DNA of 64,000 bases from Paenibacillus sp. RUD330 (GTDB lineage Bacteria > Bacillota > Bacilli > Paenibacillales > Paenibacillaceae), in contig NZ_CP022655.2 of the NCBI RefSeq assembly GCF_002243345.2, positions 4,706,001 to 4,770,000 of the forward strand. The letters are read 5' to 3'. The first letter of the stretch is position 1. Every line of letters starts with the position of its first letter. Under the pieces are notes generated by a model. It made no database searches. It saw only the letters and a program-made list of their open reading frames with translations, and had not been told where the DNA came from. The translations under genes were made by a program, and so were the position numbers. Positions 19,657 to 27,645 of the stretch are shown here, one piece after another.

Positions 19657-20023
19657 GATAAAGCCGCCTTCCAAGGGAAATGCCATGGGCTCCGCAGCGC
19701 CATTTCCATGCATGGCCTCCATCTTCCTCCTGATCCTGCAAGCCGGATTGCTCCCGTCGAAGGTCATCCCCTTCATCGACGGCAGCGGAAATCGAGGTTC
19801 GACCCGGCTTTTCTCAAGGAAACGCTTCCTCGGACACCTGTCGCTATCTCGGCCCCAATTCCATGACAGCTATTATGCCATGTCTCTAATTCGGAGCAAC
19901 CCTTCTTCATCCAGCGTCAAGAATGCTGACATAAAAATTTCTATTTCCGTACCGAAAATTCTCTAAATCCGAACTTTATTCCACAATCTCGGCTATCCCT
20001 GCCGCATCGGTATTCATGGACAA
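19657..20023. other. about 370 bp without a supportable gene
   Basis: It lies between the divergent pur regulatory region and the nitroreductase terminator. It is more AT-rich than its neighbours. No ribosome site, hairpin or conserved motif was seen. Confidence 0.5.
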
Positions 20024-20053
20024 AAAAAGAAAAAACCCTCGACAAGAGGGTTT
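20024..20053 (-). terminator. terminator of the nitroreductase gene
   Basis: AACCCTC/GAGGGTT stem, then (leftwards) TTTTTTCTTTTTTT. It lies 50 bp beyond the nitroreductase stop. Confidence 0.88.
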
Positions 20054-20102
20054 GCATTTGCATGGATGGGCGGTCAGGCAAGCTCCATGCCGGGTCGAGG
20101 AA

Positions 20103-20672
20103 TCAGTTGACCCAGAACGTCTTGTCCTTGGCCGAAATGCGGCGGCCTTCCGGCGCGGTCATATCGGGGTAGCCGATATAGATAAGGCCGACCAGCTCTT
20201 CCTTGTCCTTGAGCCCGAAAGCCGACTTCATGGCCGGATGGTGCATGGGATCTCCGCTGCGCCATACCGCTCCAAGACCTTCTTCATAAGCGCTTAGCAG
20301 AAGGTTCTGCACGGCCGCATGCACGGCGGCGAGCTCTTCCGATCGAATGACGCGGGGGTTGTCGGAAGGCGAGCAGGCTGCGGCAATGACGACAGGGGCC
20401 CTCATCGCTTTGGCCTCTTCCTTCGACAGCTTCTGTTCCCTTTCCTCCGGATCCAGTCCGGCAAGCGCGTCGGAGGCGGCATTGGCATAAGCTCTTCCGA
20501 GCACCCGGCGTCCATCCCCCGTCATGACAAAAAATTTCCAAGGCTCGGTGTGGTGATGGTTAGGCGCCCAGACAGCCGCCTCCAGGATCCGTTCGATTTT
20601 CTCCTTCTCGACCGGCCTAGCCTCCACCTTTCCGATGCTGCGGCGCTGACGAATTGCTTGCTGTAGCTCCAT
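20103..20672 (-). CDS. nitroreductase-family flavoprotein (YdjA-like)
   Basis: This is an FMN-dependent NAD(P)H oxidoreductase of the small single-domain nitroreductase family. RQRRSIGKVEARPV is the N-terminal FMN-binding Arg segment, WAPNHHHTEPWKFFV the second FMN segment, and the C-terminal half has LGAVWRSGD and GLIYIGYPD. The natural substrate cannot be read from sequence. ATG 20672 follows AAGGAGG by 7 nt, giving 189 aa; upstream in-frame codons lack a site. It is monocistronic. A PerR-like palindrome overlaps its likely -10. Confidence 0.9.
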   Translation of the reverse strand: MELQQAIRQRRSIGKVEARPVEKEKIERILEAAVWAPNHHHTEPWKFFVMTGDGRRVLGRAYANAASDALAGLDPEEREQKLSKEEAKAMRAPVVIAAACSPSDNPRVIRSEELAAVHAAVQNLLLSAYEEGLGAVWRSGDPMHHPAMKSAFGLKDKEELVGLIYIGYPDMTAPEGRRISAKDKTFWVN

Positions 20673-20716
20673 TCCTGTCCCTCCTTGAGCGAATGAGTTG
20701 AATAGACAATGATTGC

Positions 20717-20731
20717 CTATGATTATTATAC
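20717..20731. promoter_or_regulatory. possible PerR-type box over a -10 sequence
   Basis: On the minus strand GTATAATAATCATAG matches the PerR consensus TTATAATNATTATAA at 11 of 14 specified positions and contains a TATAAT -10. It is 45-59 bp upstream of the nitroreductase start. No convincing -35 is visible. A Fur-type site is an alternative. Confidence 0.4.
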
Positions 20732-20957
20732 CTGTGAAATGCTCGCCCGGGAAAGGCCGGTCGCCGGAACCAGCCCGTCCATCCGCAGCGCGGGCACAAA
20801 AACGGCCTTTCATTCGGCGGTCGGCCGCGCCTTGTCAGCCTGGCCGGGCAGAACGGCGGCGCTACCGAGCTTGCGCCCGAGGAAGGCGTTTATCCGGCAG
20901 CCGACAAAATGGCGGCGCATCGAATCAGCTCCGGAGAGTATTCGCACTCGTTTCCTT

Positions 20958-22088
20958 CTATTTTTCTTTTGCCGAAGCGTCTTTAAGAAAGGCTTCGAAT
21001 GAAGCCATATGAGAAAAGCGGTTGATTTCGACTCCTTTGCTCCGAAGATAGCTTTCCAGAACAACGCTCAATCGCTCCGCGCCTGCCTGCAGCCGCGTCA
21101 GATCATGCGGATCGAGCAGCGGAACAAGCTCGGGCAGCCCCGCCTGCCGGTAGAGGTCGTGATGATCGGCGCTCAGCTTCAAGTCGCTTGGCCACTGTCC
21201 GGTCTCCGCATAACAGAGAAAGGCGGCGATATTATCCTGCGCCTTCACAGCATGAAAGTAAGCCGTATCATAATCGTTTCTTTCGCAGGCCGATTGGATT
21301 TTGTCCAGAATCCCCTTCTCCTCTTCATAGAATCCCTTCATGCGATCCCCGAAGGAAGGGGTTCCTTTCAAGCGCTCTTTCCGAGCCGATATCAGCGCAA
21401 CGGTGTCTTCCGCCAGCCGCTCGCAAGCATGGAGAATATCCGCCGCTTGGTCCCCATGCATAATGGCATGCATATAGGAATCCAGCAGCGCCGGTTTCAA
21501 CGGGAGCCGATGGATTTGATCCTTGTTTTGGCCAAAACCTCTCGTGAAGCAGGATTGGTTCAGCAAAGCAAGCCCCTGCAGGACTCCCTCCAGAATTCCA
21601 GCCGCTTCCGTCCGGCTATAGACGCCGCTGCCGAAATCCCCTGCGCGGATCAGCTTGTAGAGCCTGGCGTAGACCCGGCTCAGCTCCGCTTCCGCTTTTT
21701 CCACAAACTCGCGTTCATGCTCCGGACTCTGAAGGGCTACAATCCCTTCCTGCAGCCGCAAAAGTCGGCCGCGGTCCTCATCCGAACGCGCATAGAGCAG
21801 CTTGCAATCGGCGATGATCGAGGTTTTCGCCTCCTGAAACGCAGCCATCCTCTCCGCCCGTTCCCAGCTGATGGGCCAGAAGTCAAAGCTGATGTCATCC
21901 AGGATGAATTGCAGGCTCGCCTCATAACCTCTGGCGGTGGCCGGAATGAAAAAGAAATCCAGGTCCGAGCGCTCCGTCGCGGTCCCTTGTGCGTAAGAGC
22001 CGTAATAGGCTGCAAGCGCGACATCATCGGGATAATTGGCCTTGATGTGATCCACAAGCTTATCGGCAACCTCAAACACGTCCGGCAT
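20958..22088 (-). CDS. nucleotidyltransferase-domain protein of unknown substrate
   Basis: Residues about 27-48 carry the pol-beta superfamily motif GSYAQGTATERSDLDFFF (GS...D-x-D), so it probably transfers a nucleotidyl group or is a degenerate relative. The remaining 300 residues are helical, contain no second motif I recognise, and may form a substrate domain like those of aminoglycoside nucleotidyltransferases. ATG 22088 is preceded by AAGGAGGG. The gene stands alone, with no terminator recognised downstream. Function unknown. Confidence 0.8.
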   Translation of the reverse strand: MPDVFEVADKLVDHIKANYPDDVALAAYYGSYAQGTATERSDLDFFFIPATARGYEASLQFILDDISFDFWPISWERAERMAAFQEAKTSIIADCKLLYARSDEDRGRLLRLQEGIVALQSPEHEREFVEKAEAELSRVYARLYKLIRAGDFGSGVYSRTEAAGILEGVLQGLALLNQSCFTRGFGQNKDQIHRLPLKPALLDSYMHAIMHGDQAADILHACERLAEDTVALISARKERLKGTPSFGDRMKGFYEEEKGILDKIQSACERNDYDTAYFHAVKAQDNIAAFLCYAETGQWPSDLKLSADHHDLYRQAGLPELVPLLDPHDLTRLQAGAERLSVVLESYLRSKGVEINRFSHMASFEAFLKDASAKEK

Positions 22089-22235
22089 GGTGAGTCCCTC
22101 CTTGTCTCCTCATCCTAACCTTTATTTCCCACGTTTCAAGGTAATGGTTGGGTATAGCCGATATGTCCGCAGAGTCCAGAAAGAAGAGAGCGGCCGAACA
22201 AGCCTTTCCAGCCCATGCTTCGGACTTTGCCGGAC

Positions 22236-22270
22236 AAAAAAACCTCCGGAACCGGGGTTCCGAAGGTTTT
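22236..22270 (-). terminator. terminator of pbuG
   Basis: AACCTTCGGAACC pairs with TTCCGGAGGTT, then (leftwards) seven T residues. It is 17 bp beyond the pbuG stop. Confidence 0.9.
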
Positions 22271-22287
22271 GGAAAGCGCGAAGCCGT

Positions 22288-23694
22288 TCAGCCGGCCGCG
22301 CCGAGGTAAACGTAGCGGGCGATGATCAGGACCGCAAGAATCCACATAAGCGGATGAATCTTGTATTTCTCCTTGCCTTCGGGGAGGCGTCCCGTCGCAT
22401 TGGCGAAGAAGGCAAGCACGACGTAGAACACGATGCCGAACGAAACGCCGTTGGCGATGTTGTACGTGAACGGCATCAGGATGATGGTGAAGAAAGCCGG
22501 AACGGCATAAACCATGTCCTTGAAATCAATGTCGGTTACGGACTGCATCATGAGCAGGCCGACGAGAATGAGCGCCGCCGCCGTCGCGGAGCCTGGAATC
22601 AGGGCGATCAGCGGAGCCAGGAACAGCGAGAGCAGGAAGCAGATGCCGGTCGTGACCGCGGTCAGGCCGGTGCGGCCGCCCTGGGCGATGCCCGCGGAGC
22701 TCTCGATGAAGGTCGTTACGGTGCTCGTACCGAGGACGGCGCCGCCGCCGACGCCGATCGCGTCCACGAACATCGCTTTGCCGACGCGTTTTTTGCCTTC
22801 GGCCGGATTTTTCATGAAGCCGGCGCGGTTGGCCGTGCCGACGAGCGTACCGAACGTATCGAACAGCTCGACGAACGTGAACGTCAGGATGACCGTGACG
22901 ATGCCGACATGCATGATGCCCGCGAAGTCGAAGTGCCAGAAGTTCAGCTCCGAGAACTGCGGAGCCCAGCTTTTGCCGCTGAGCCCGGCTTGAAGGTCGA
23001 GGTTGCCTGTGATCCAGGCGACGACCGTCGTGCCGAGAATTCCCCACAGGAATGCGGCCGGTACGCGCAGCACGAGCAGCAGGCTGATCAGGATCAGGCC
23101 GATGATCGTCAGGTAGACCGACGGGTCCTTGATGTCGCCGAAATGGATGACGGATTCAAAGCTGAGCAGGTCCACGTACTGATGCTTCTGCACGTCGGTG
23201 ACAGCCGTTTCGGCGGCGATCGTCATGATGCCGCTGTTCTTCAGGCCGACGATGGCGATGAACAGGCCGATGCCGACGGTGATCGCATGCTTGAGGCTGT
23301 CCGGCACCGCGCTGATGAGCATTTGCCGAACCTGGGTGACGGTCAGGATGATGAAGATGATGCCGGAAATAAATACGGCGGTAAGGCCCATCGCAGGCGA
23401 GATCGGCTTGTCCGTCCCCTGGGAGGCGACGATCGTGGCCGCGAAGTAGGCGTTGAGGCCCATGCCCGGAGCGAGCGCGACCGGGAAGTTGACGAACAGC
23501 CCCATCGCGATCGTGAAGATGCCGCCGGCCAGCGCCGTCGCCAGAAACACCGAGTTCCAGCTGAGGCCGGAAGCCGACAGCACGCTTGGGTTGACGGCGA
23601 GAATGTAGGCCATCGTCATGAACGTCGTGATGCCCGCCATAATTTCCGTGCGGATGTTGGTTCCGTTCTCTTTGAGCTTGAAGAAGCGCTCCAT
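22288..23694 (-). CDS. pbuG: NCS2-family hypoxanthine/guanine permease
   Basis: A 468-aa polytopic transporter of the AzgA-like NCS2 branch that imports purine bases with protons. Signatures: TNIRTEIMAGITTFMTMAYI near the N-terminus, ALAPGMGLNAYF, ELFDTFGTLVGTANRAG and TSTVTTFIESSAGIAQGGRTG. Specificity is inferred from family and from the guanine riboswitch in its leader. In B. subtilis pbuG also follows guaA; here an MFS gene lies between. ATG 23694 follows GGGGGGAAC. Confidence 0.93.
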   Translation of the reverse strand: MERFFKLKENGTNIRTEIMAGITTFMTMAYILAVNPSVLSASGLSWNSVFLATALAGGIFTIAMGLFVNFPVALAPGMGLNAYFAATIVASQGTDKPISPAMGLTAVFISGIIFIILTVTQVRQMLISAVPDSLKHAITVGIGLFIAIVGLKNSGIMTIAAETAVTDVQKHQYVDLLSFESVIHFGDIKDPSVYLTIIGLILISLLLVLRVPAAFLWGILGTTVVAWITGNLDLQAGLSGKSWAPQFSELNFWHFDFAGIMHVGIVTVILTFTFVELFDTFGTLVGTANRAGFMKNPAEGKKRVGKAMFVDAIGVGGGAVLGTSTVTTFIESSAGIAQGGRTGLTAVTTGICFLLSLFLAPLIALIPGSATAAALILVGLLMMQSVTDIDFKDMVYAVPAFFTIILMPFTYNIANGVSFGIVFYVVLAFFANATGRLPEGKEKYKIHPLMWILAVLIIARYVYLGAAG

Positions 23695-23751
23695 GATGCA
23701 AGTTCCCCCCGAAATGCGTTATTTTCCTTGCGCGGAATCCGAAAAAGCAAA

Positions 23752-23815
23752 AAACCCGGCAGAGACGGAACCGAAGCCGGCATGCCGGCATTGCGATGGC
23801 GTCTCTCCCGGGTCC
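23752..23815 (-). terminator. riboswitch-controlled terminator before pbuG
   Basis: CCCGGGAGAGACG pairs with CGTCTCTGCCGGG over an inner GCCGGC/GCCGGC hairpin, then (leftwards) six T residues. It lies between the aptamer and the pbuG start. Confidence 0.85.
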
Positions 23816-23916
23816 AGGTCGGCTGTCCAGGCAATCGGAGGCAAAGGCCGGCCCGATGGAATGGAAGCTGCAGACGCCCGTCCGAAGCGATGCTTCGTCG
23901 TGGACGCCCCCTGAAT

Positions 23917-23983
23917 TTTCGTAGCCTGGTCATTACGGTGACCGAGTAGAGACTTCCGGGCCGATTCCCGGAATTATACGAAA
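23917..23983 (-). ncRNA. guanine riboswitch aptamer (pbuG leader)
   Basis: P1 UUUCGUA/UACGAAA (perfect 7 bp); P2 with loop GGGAAUCGGCCC; junction CUCUAC; P3 GGUCACCGUAAUGACC. The specificity base before UACG is C, giving guanine-class binding. P2 and loop sequences are nearly the same as in the purE leader aptamer. Confidence 0.93.
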
Positions 23984-24014
23984 GTTGGTTAGTTATCATT
24001 GCGGAACGTAACTA

Positions 24015-24042
24015 ATATTACTGAATTCACGACAAATGTCAA
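24015..24042 (-). promoter_or_regulatory. sigma-A promoter of pbuG
   Basis: TTGACA (24037-24042), 16-nt spacer, TAATAT (24015-24020) on the minus strand, 32 bp upstream of the aptamer. Confidence 0.7.
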
Positions 24043-24067
24043 CACTCAAACGACTGGAATTCCGGTT

Positions 24068-24081
24068 ATTCCCGAACATTA
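24068..24081. promoter_or_regulatory. candidate PurR box upstream of pbuG
   Basis: ATTCCCGAACATT matches the PurBox AWWWCCGAACWWT at 12 of 13 positions. A weaker inverted TTCG lies at 24099-24102, 22 bp away, not the usual spacing. B. subtilis pbuG is known to be PurR-controlled. It sits next to the end of the MFS gene. Confidence 0.5.
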
Positions 24082-24102
24082 ATGATAAAATAATTGTTTT
24101 CG

Positions 24103-25329
24103 TCAGGAATTAAGGGTTTTTCCGCTGTCGGCCTCGCGGGAGGTCCTTCCTCCTTTGGTTATCATGCCCGTAATCGCATAAATCAAAAAAGCGCCGCCGA
24201 GCAGATCGAACAGGCTGCTCTCCGACAGGTAGCGAAGGCCGTATCCGCTCAGGACGGGACCGGCGATGCTGCCGACGGAGAAGTGGATGGACGCGAGAAC
24301 ATTGGCGCCGGGAAGCAGGTTCCTCGGAAGCATGTCGGCCGCATAGGCGAGGCCGAGCGAGAAGAACGAGCCGACGAGCCCTCCGGCCGCGACCATCAGC
24401 GCCGCCATCGTCCAGACGGACGATCCGGCCAGCGGAACGGCGAGGAACAGCAGCCCGCCCCCGGCTCCGCAGAAGATCAGCACGGGCAGGCGGCCGATGC
24501 GGTCGCTCCACATGCCGAGCGGCAGCTGCAGCAGCAGGCCGCCGATGCCGATAGCCGGCAGCAGGCCGCTGATCGCCGCGCGGTCCAGGCCGATGCCGAG
24601 GCCGTACAGCGGGAAGCCGGTATTCATGGATGCTTCCATGATGCCGTAGAGCATGGCCGGAAGCAGCGCGTACCAGGCGACGCGGTAAATCGACTTGTAG
24701 CGGCTGAAGCCGGCAGCCTCGCCCTGCTCCCTCGGCTCCGGACGATCGGCGGGAAGCTTCAGCACGAGCAGCAGAACGAGGGCATAAAGCATGGCGCTGA
24801 TCAGGAAGGGAGCCTGGTCTCCGAAATGCAGCAGATTGATGCCGAGCGGACCGATGCTGAAGCCGACTCCGTACGACATTCCGTACAGGGAGATGAATTT
24901 CCCGCGCTGCCGTGCCGGCGCCCGGCTGACGATCCAGAGCTGGGTCGCGAAGTGAAGCCCGCTGTCTCCGATTCCGACCAGGATGCGAAGCGCGAACCAG
25001 ATGGCGAACGAACCCGCCGTCAGCGGAAACAGCAGCGTCGCGGCGATAATCATGACGATGCCGGCGAGGATGACGATCCGGAAGCCGTAGCGGCGCACCG
25101 GCCTTTCAATGAAGAACATGGTAGAGAACGTGCCGATGTATAGAGCCATGGAATTGAGGCCGTTGATATGTTCCGGTACGCCGCCGCGCTCCAGCAGAAT
25201 CGTAAGCAGCGGCAGCAGCAGGCCTTGGCTTGCTCCGGCGGTAACGACGACCAGCAGCAGGACGATGAGCCGGTAGCTGAAAATCGGCTCCTCGGCGTGC
25301 AGCAGGACGCCTTCTTGCTTCAGTGGCAT
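24103..25329 (-). CDS. MFS transporter, unknown substrate
   Basis: A 408-aa protein with 12 predicted membrane segments and MFS loop features (ERPVRRYGFR after segment 2, DRIGRLP after segment 8). The central loop is short and charged (ADRPEPREQGEAAGF). ATG 25329 follows AAAAGGAG by 11 nt. Located between guaA and pbuG, but nothing links it to purines; the substrate is unknown. Confidence 0.85.
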   Translation of the reverse strand: MPLKQEGVLLHAEEPIFSYRLIVLLLVVVTAGASQGLLLPLLTILLERGGVPEHINGLNSMALYIGTFSTMFFIERPVRRYGFRIVILAGIVMIIAATLLFPLTAGSFAIWFALRILVGIGDSGLHFATQLWIVSRAPARQRGKFISLYGMSYGVGFSIGPLGINLLHFGDQAPFLISAMLYALVLLLVLKLPADRPEPREQGEAAGFSRYKSIYRVAWYALLPAMLYGIMEASMNTGFPLYGLGIGLDRAAISGLLPAIGIGGLLLQLPLGMWSDRIGRLPVLIFCGAGGGLLFLAVPLAGSSVWTMAALMVAAGGLVGSFFSLGLAYAADMLPRNLLPGANVLASIHFSVGSIAGPVLSGYGLRYLSESSLFDLLGGAFLIYAITGMITKGGRTSREADSGKTLNS

Positions 25330-25414
25330 GACGGGTCGGGCTCCTTTTGGTCATTGTTCATGGATGCGGGGCTGAACGGGCCGCGTGATCCCCATCCCGC
25401 TGTTCGAATGAAGA

Positions 25415-25505
25415 CGAGACGATCACGGATGATACGGTCGCAGATGACGATGGATGACGATGGATGCGGACGACGATAGACGGATGATGACGGATGACGA
25501 CTGAA
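25415..25505. repeat. degenerate GATGACGGAT-type short repeat
   Basis: GATGAC / GGATGA / GGATGACGA motifs recur about ten times in 90 bp upstream of the MFS gene. Irregular; period about 7-14 bp. The surrounding 25330-25583 holds no gene I can support. Confidence 0.6.
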
Positions 25506-25583
25506 TAAGAGCCTCCGCGTCCGGCTCCGCCGCCGCATCGCCGCACGGCTTCGGCAGCGCATCGCCACAGCGCCGGAGCCGTG

Positions 25584-25626
25584 AAAAAAACAAACACCGG
25601 AACCCTGCAACAGCAGGGCTCCGGTG
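25584..25626 (-). terminator. terminator of guaA
   Basis: CACCGGAGCCCTGC pairs with GCAGGGTTCCGGTG (one mismatch), followed leftwards by TTTGTTTTTTT. It is 60 bp beyond the guaA stop. Confidence 0.9.
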
Positions 25627-25685
25627 AGAAAAGCAATGGGCTGCACGCCGCTGCGGCGGCAGCCGGAAGGTCAATTAGGATCCGC

Positions 25686-27227
25686 TTATTCCCACTCGAT
25701 GGTCGCCGGCGGCTTGGAGGTGATGTCGTACACGACGCGGTTGACGTTGTCGACCTCGTTGACGATGCGCACCGAGATTTTCTCCAGCACATCCCAAGGG
25801 ATGCGCGCCCAATCGGCCGTCATGCCGTCGATGGACGTGACGGCGCGGATGCCGACGGTGTAGGAATACGTGCGGGCGTCGCCCATGACGCCTACGCTCT
25901 TCATGCCCGGAAGGGCGGTGAAGTACTGCCAGATCTCGCGGTCGAGGCCGGCCTTCGCGATTTCGTCGCGCAGGATGGCGTCGGATTCGCGAACGATTTC
26001 CAGCTTGTCCTCCGTCACCTCGCCCAGTACGCGAATCGCGAGCCCCGGACCCGGGAACGGCTGGCGCCAGACGATGGCGTCCGGCAAGCCGCACTCGGAG
26101 CCGACCTTGCGGACCTCGTCCTTGAACAGCGCGCTCAGCGGCTCGACCAGCTTGAACTTGATGTCCTCCGGCAGCCCGCCTACGTTGTGGTGGGACTTGA
26201 TCGTCTGCGCCGTCGCCGTGCCGCTCTCCACGATGTCCGTATAGAGGGTTCCTTGCGCCAGGAACTCGTAGTTCGCCAGCTTTTCGGACTCCTCCTGGAA
26301 CAGGTAGATGAACTCGTTGCCGATGATCTTGCGCTTCTTCTCGGGATCGTCCACGCCCTTCAGCTTGCCGAGGAACCGCTCGCTGGCGTCGATCTTGATC
26401 ACTTCAATGCCGAACTTGCCGACAAAGGTCTCCATGACGCTGTCCGCCTCGCCCTTGCGCAGAAGGCCATGGTCGATGAACATGCAGGTCAGGCGGTCTC
26501 CGATCGCTTTGTGGACGAGCATGGCGACAACGGAGGAATCGACGCCTCCGGACAGGGCGCAGAGCACGCGTCCGGTCTCTCCCACCTTCTCCTGGATGTC
26601 GCGCACGGCGTCCTCGATGAAGGTTTCCATGCTCCATGTGCCTTCGCATTTGCAGATCGTGTACAGAAAGTTGCGGATCATATCGTTGCCGTACACGGAG
26701 TGGCGAACCTCGGGATGGAACTGGACGGCGTAGAAATTCTTCTCCGGATGGCTCATGGCCGCGATCGGCGCATGCTCCGTACCCGCATCCAAGCGGAAGC
26801 CTTCCGGCATTTCGACAACCAGATCCGTATGGCTCATCCATACCGTCTGCGTGTTCTCCAGGCCGAGCGCGAGCGCGGCTCCGTTCTCGAAGGTCACGTC
26901 TGCGCGGCCGTATTCCCGCTTGCCCGCACGTTGAACCTTGCCCTTGAGCTGATGGCTCATCAGCTGCATGCCGTAGCAAATACCGAAAATCGGCAGCCCC
27001 AGCTCGTAGATCTCCGGATCGACCATCGGGGAATTTTCCTCATATACGCTCGCCGGCCCGCCGGAGAACACGATGCCCTTGGGCGCGAGTTCCCGGATCC
27101 GCTCTGCCGACGTGTTGTATGGCAGCAGCTCGCTGTAGACGCCCAAATCCCGGATGCGACGCGCGATCAGCTGGTTGTATTGTCCCCCGAAGTCGAGAAC
27201 TACGATCATTTCATTTGGCTTGTTCAC
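25686..27227 (-). CDS. guaA: GMP synthase (glutamine-hydrolysing)
   Basis: GuaA aminates XMP to GMP. N-terminal class I amidotransferase domain: GICYGMQLM (nucleophile Cys) and FHPEVRHS (His/Glu). The ATP-pyrophosphatase P-loop is [10 protein letters not shown], and the C-terminal dimerisation domain ends [16 protein letters not shown] at 27227, 7 nt after GGGAGG, gives 513 aa, the B. subtilis length; the open frame upstream is not used. It has its own promoter and a leader too short for a riboswitch. Confidence 0.97.
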   Translation of the reverse strand: MNKPNEMIVVLDFGGQYNQLIARRIRDLGVYSELLPYNTSAERIRELAPKGIVFSGGPASVYEENSPMVDPEIYELGLPIFGICYGMQLMSHQLKGKVQRAGKREYGRADVTFENGAALALGLENTQTVWMSHTDLVVEMPEGFRLDAGTEHAPIAAMSHPEKNFYAVQFHPEVRHSVYGNDMIRNFLYTICKCEGTWSMETFIEDAVRDIQEKVGETGRVLCALSGGVDSSVVAMLVHKAIGDRLTCMFIDHGLLRKGEADSVMETFVGKFGIEVIKIDASERFLGKLKGVDDPEKKRKIIGNEFIYLFQEESEKLANYEFLAQGTLYTDIVESGTATAQTIKSHHNVGGLPEDIKFKLVEPLSALFKDEVRKVGSECGLPDAIVWRQPFPGPGLAIRVLGEVTEDKLEIVRESDAILRDEIAKAGLDREIWQYFTALPGMKSVGVMGDARTYSYTVGIRAVTSIDGMTADWARIPWDVLEKISVRIVNEVDNVNRVVYDITSKPPATIEWE

Positions 27228-27256
27228 TGCCGAACCTCCCTCAATCAATTGGACTC

Positions 27257-27286
27257 ATTATATCCAAGCCCTCTCCGGGCAGTCAA
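27257..27286 (-). promoter_or_regulatory. sigma-A promoter of guaA
   Basis: TTGACT (27281-27286), 18-nt spacer, perfect TATAAT (27257-27262) on the minus strand. The leader is about 20 nt. Confidence 0.85.
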
Positions 27287-27499
27287 GGCGCACGGCAAGC
27301 CGTCTCCACAGGTAAAATCCCCCCGGAAATCCAGCGGCGCGCGGGCTGCGGCTTCCCTGGCAGAAGGGAAGCCCGGCTTGCCGAGGGCAGCCCGGCGGCG
27401 GGATCAGGCGCCGCGCCGGCGGTCCAAATACGGGAAGGCCGGGGGAGCCTGCTCCGCTTGCAGATGCCGGATGGCCCTTGATGCAGCCGGGATTCAGGA

Positions 27500-27645
27500 G
27501 GCTGCATGCACAGAGCATCAGGCGCCGGACGAGCCCTGCGCCAGGCTTCGCAGACTGCAGGAGCAAGGCGCCTGGCGAGCCCAGATCCGGGCTTCGGCAA
27601 ACTGCGAGAGAGCTGCGCATCAAGCGCCTGGCGGGCCGGCGCCGG
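27500..27645. repeat. degenerate direct repeats of about 48 bp downstream of yebA
   Basis: Segments around AGGCGCC(T/G)G(G/A)CGAGCCC ... GGCTTCG(G)CA(A/G)ACTGC occur three times with decreasing similarity. They lie in the 390 bp between the transglutaminase gene and the guaA promoter (27287-27619), where I see no gene, riboswitch or clear terminator. Confidence 0.45.

Noticed and set aside
22087-23949. Plus-strand open frame of 620 codons opposite pbuG
   Set aside because: Antisense shadow of a GC-rich gene: charged low-complexity product, no site or motif. The pbuG frame is unambiguous.
27228-27300. Guanine riboswitch upstream of guaA
   Set aside because: The promoter lies so close that the leader is only about 20 nt, and no aptamer motif was found.
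27258-27619. Continuation of the transglutaminase frame to 27258
   Set aside because: The sequence is Arg/Cys/Pro-rich without family similarity and would overlap the guaA promoter. The DUF4129-like end at 27620 in the next frame is the better reading.
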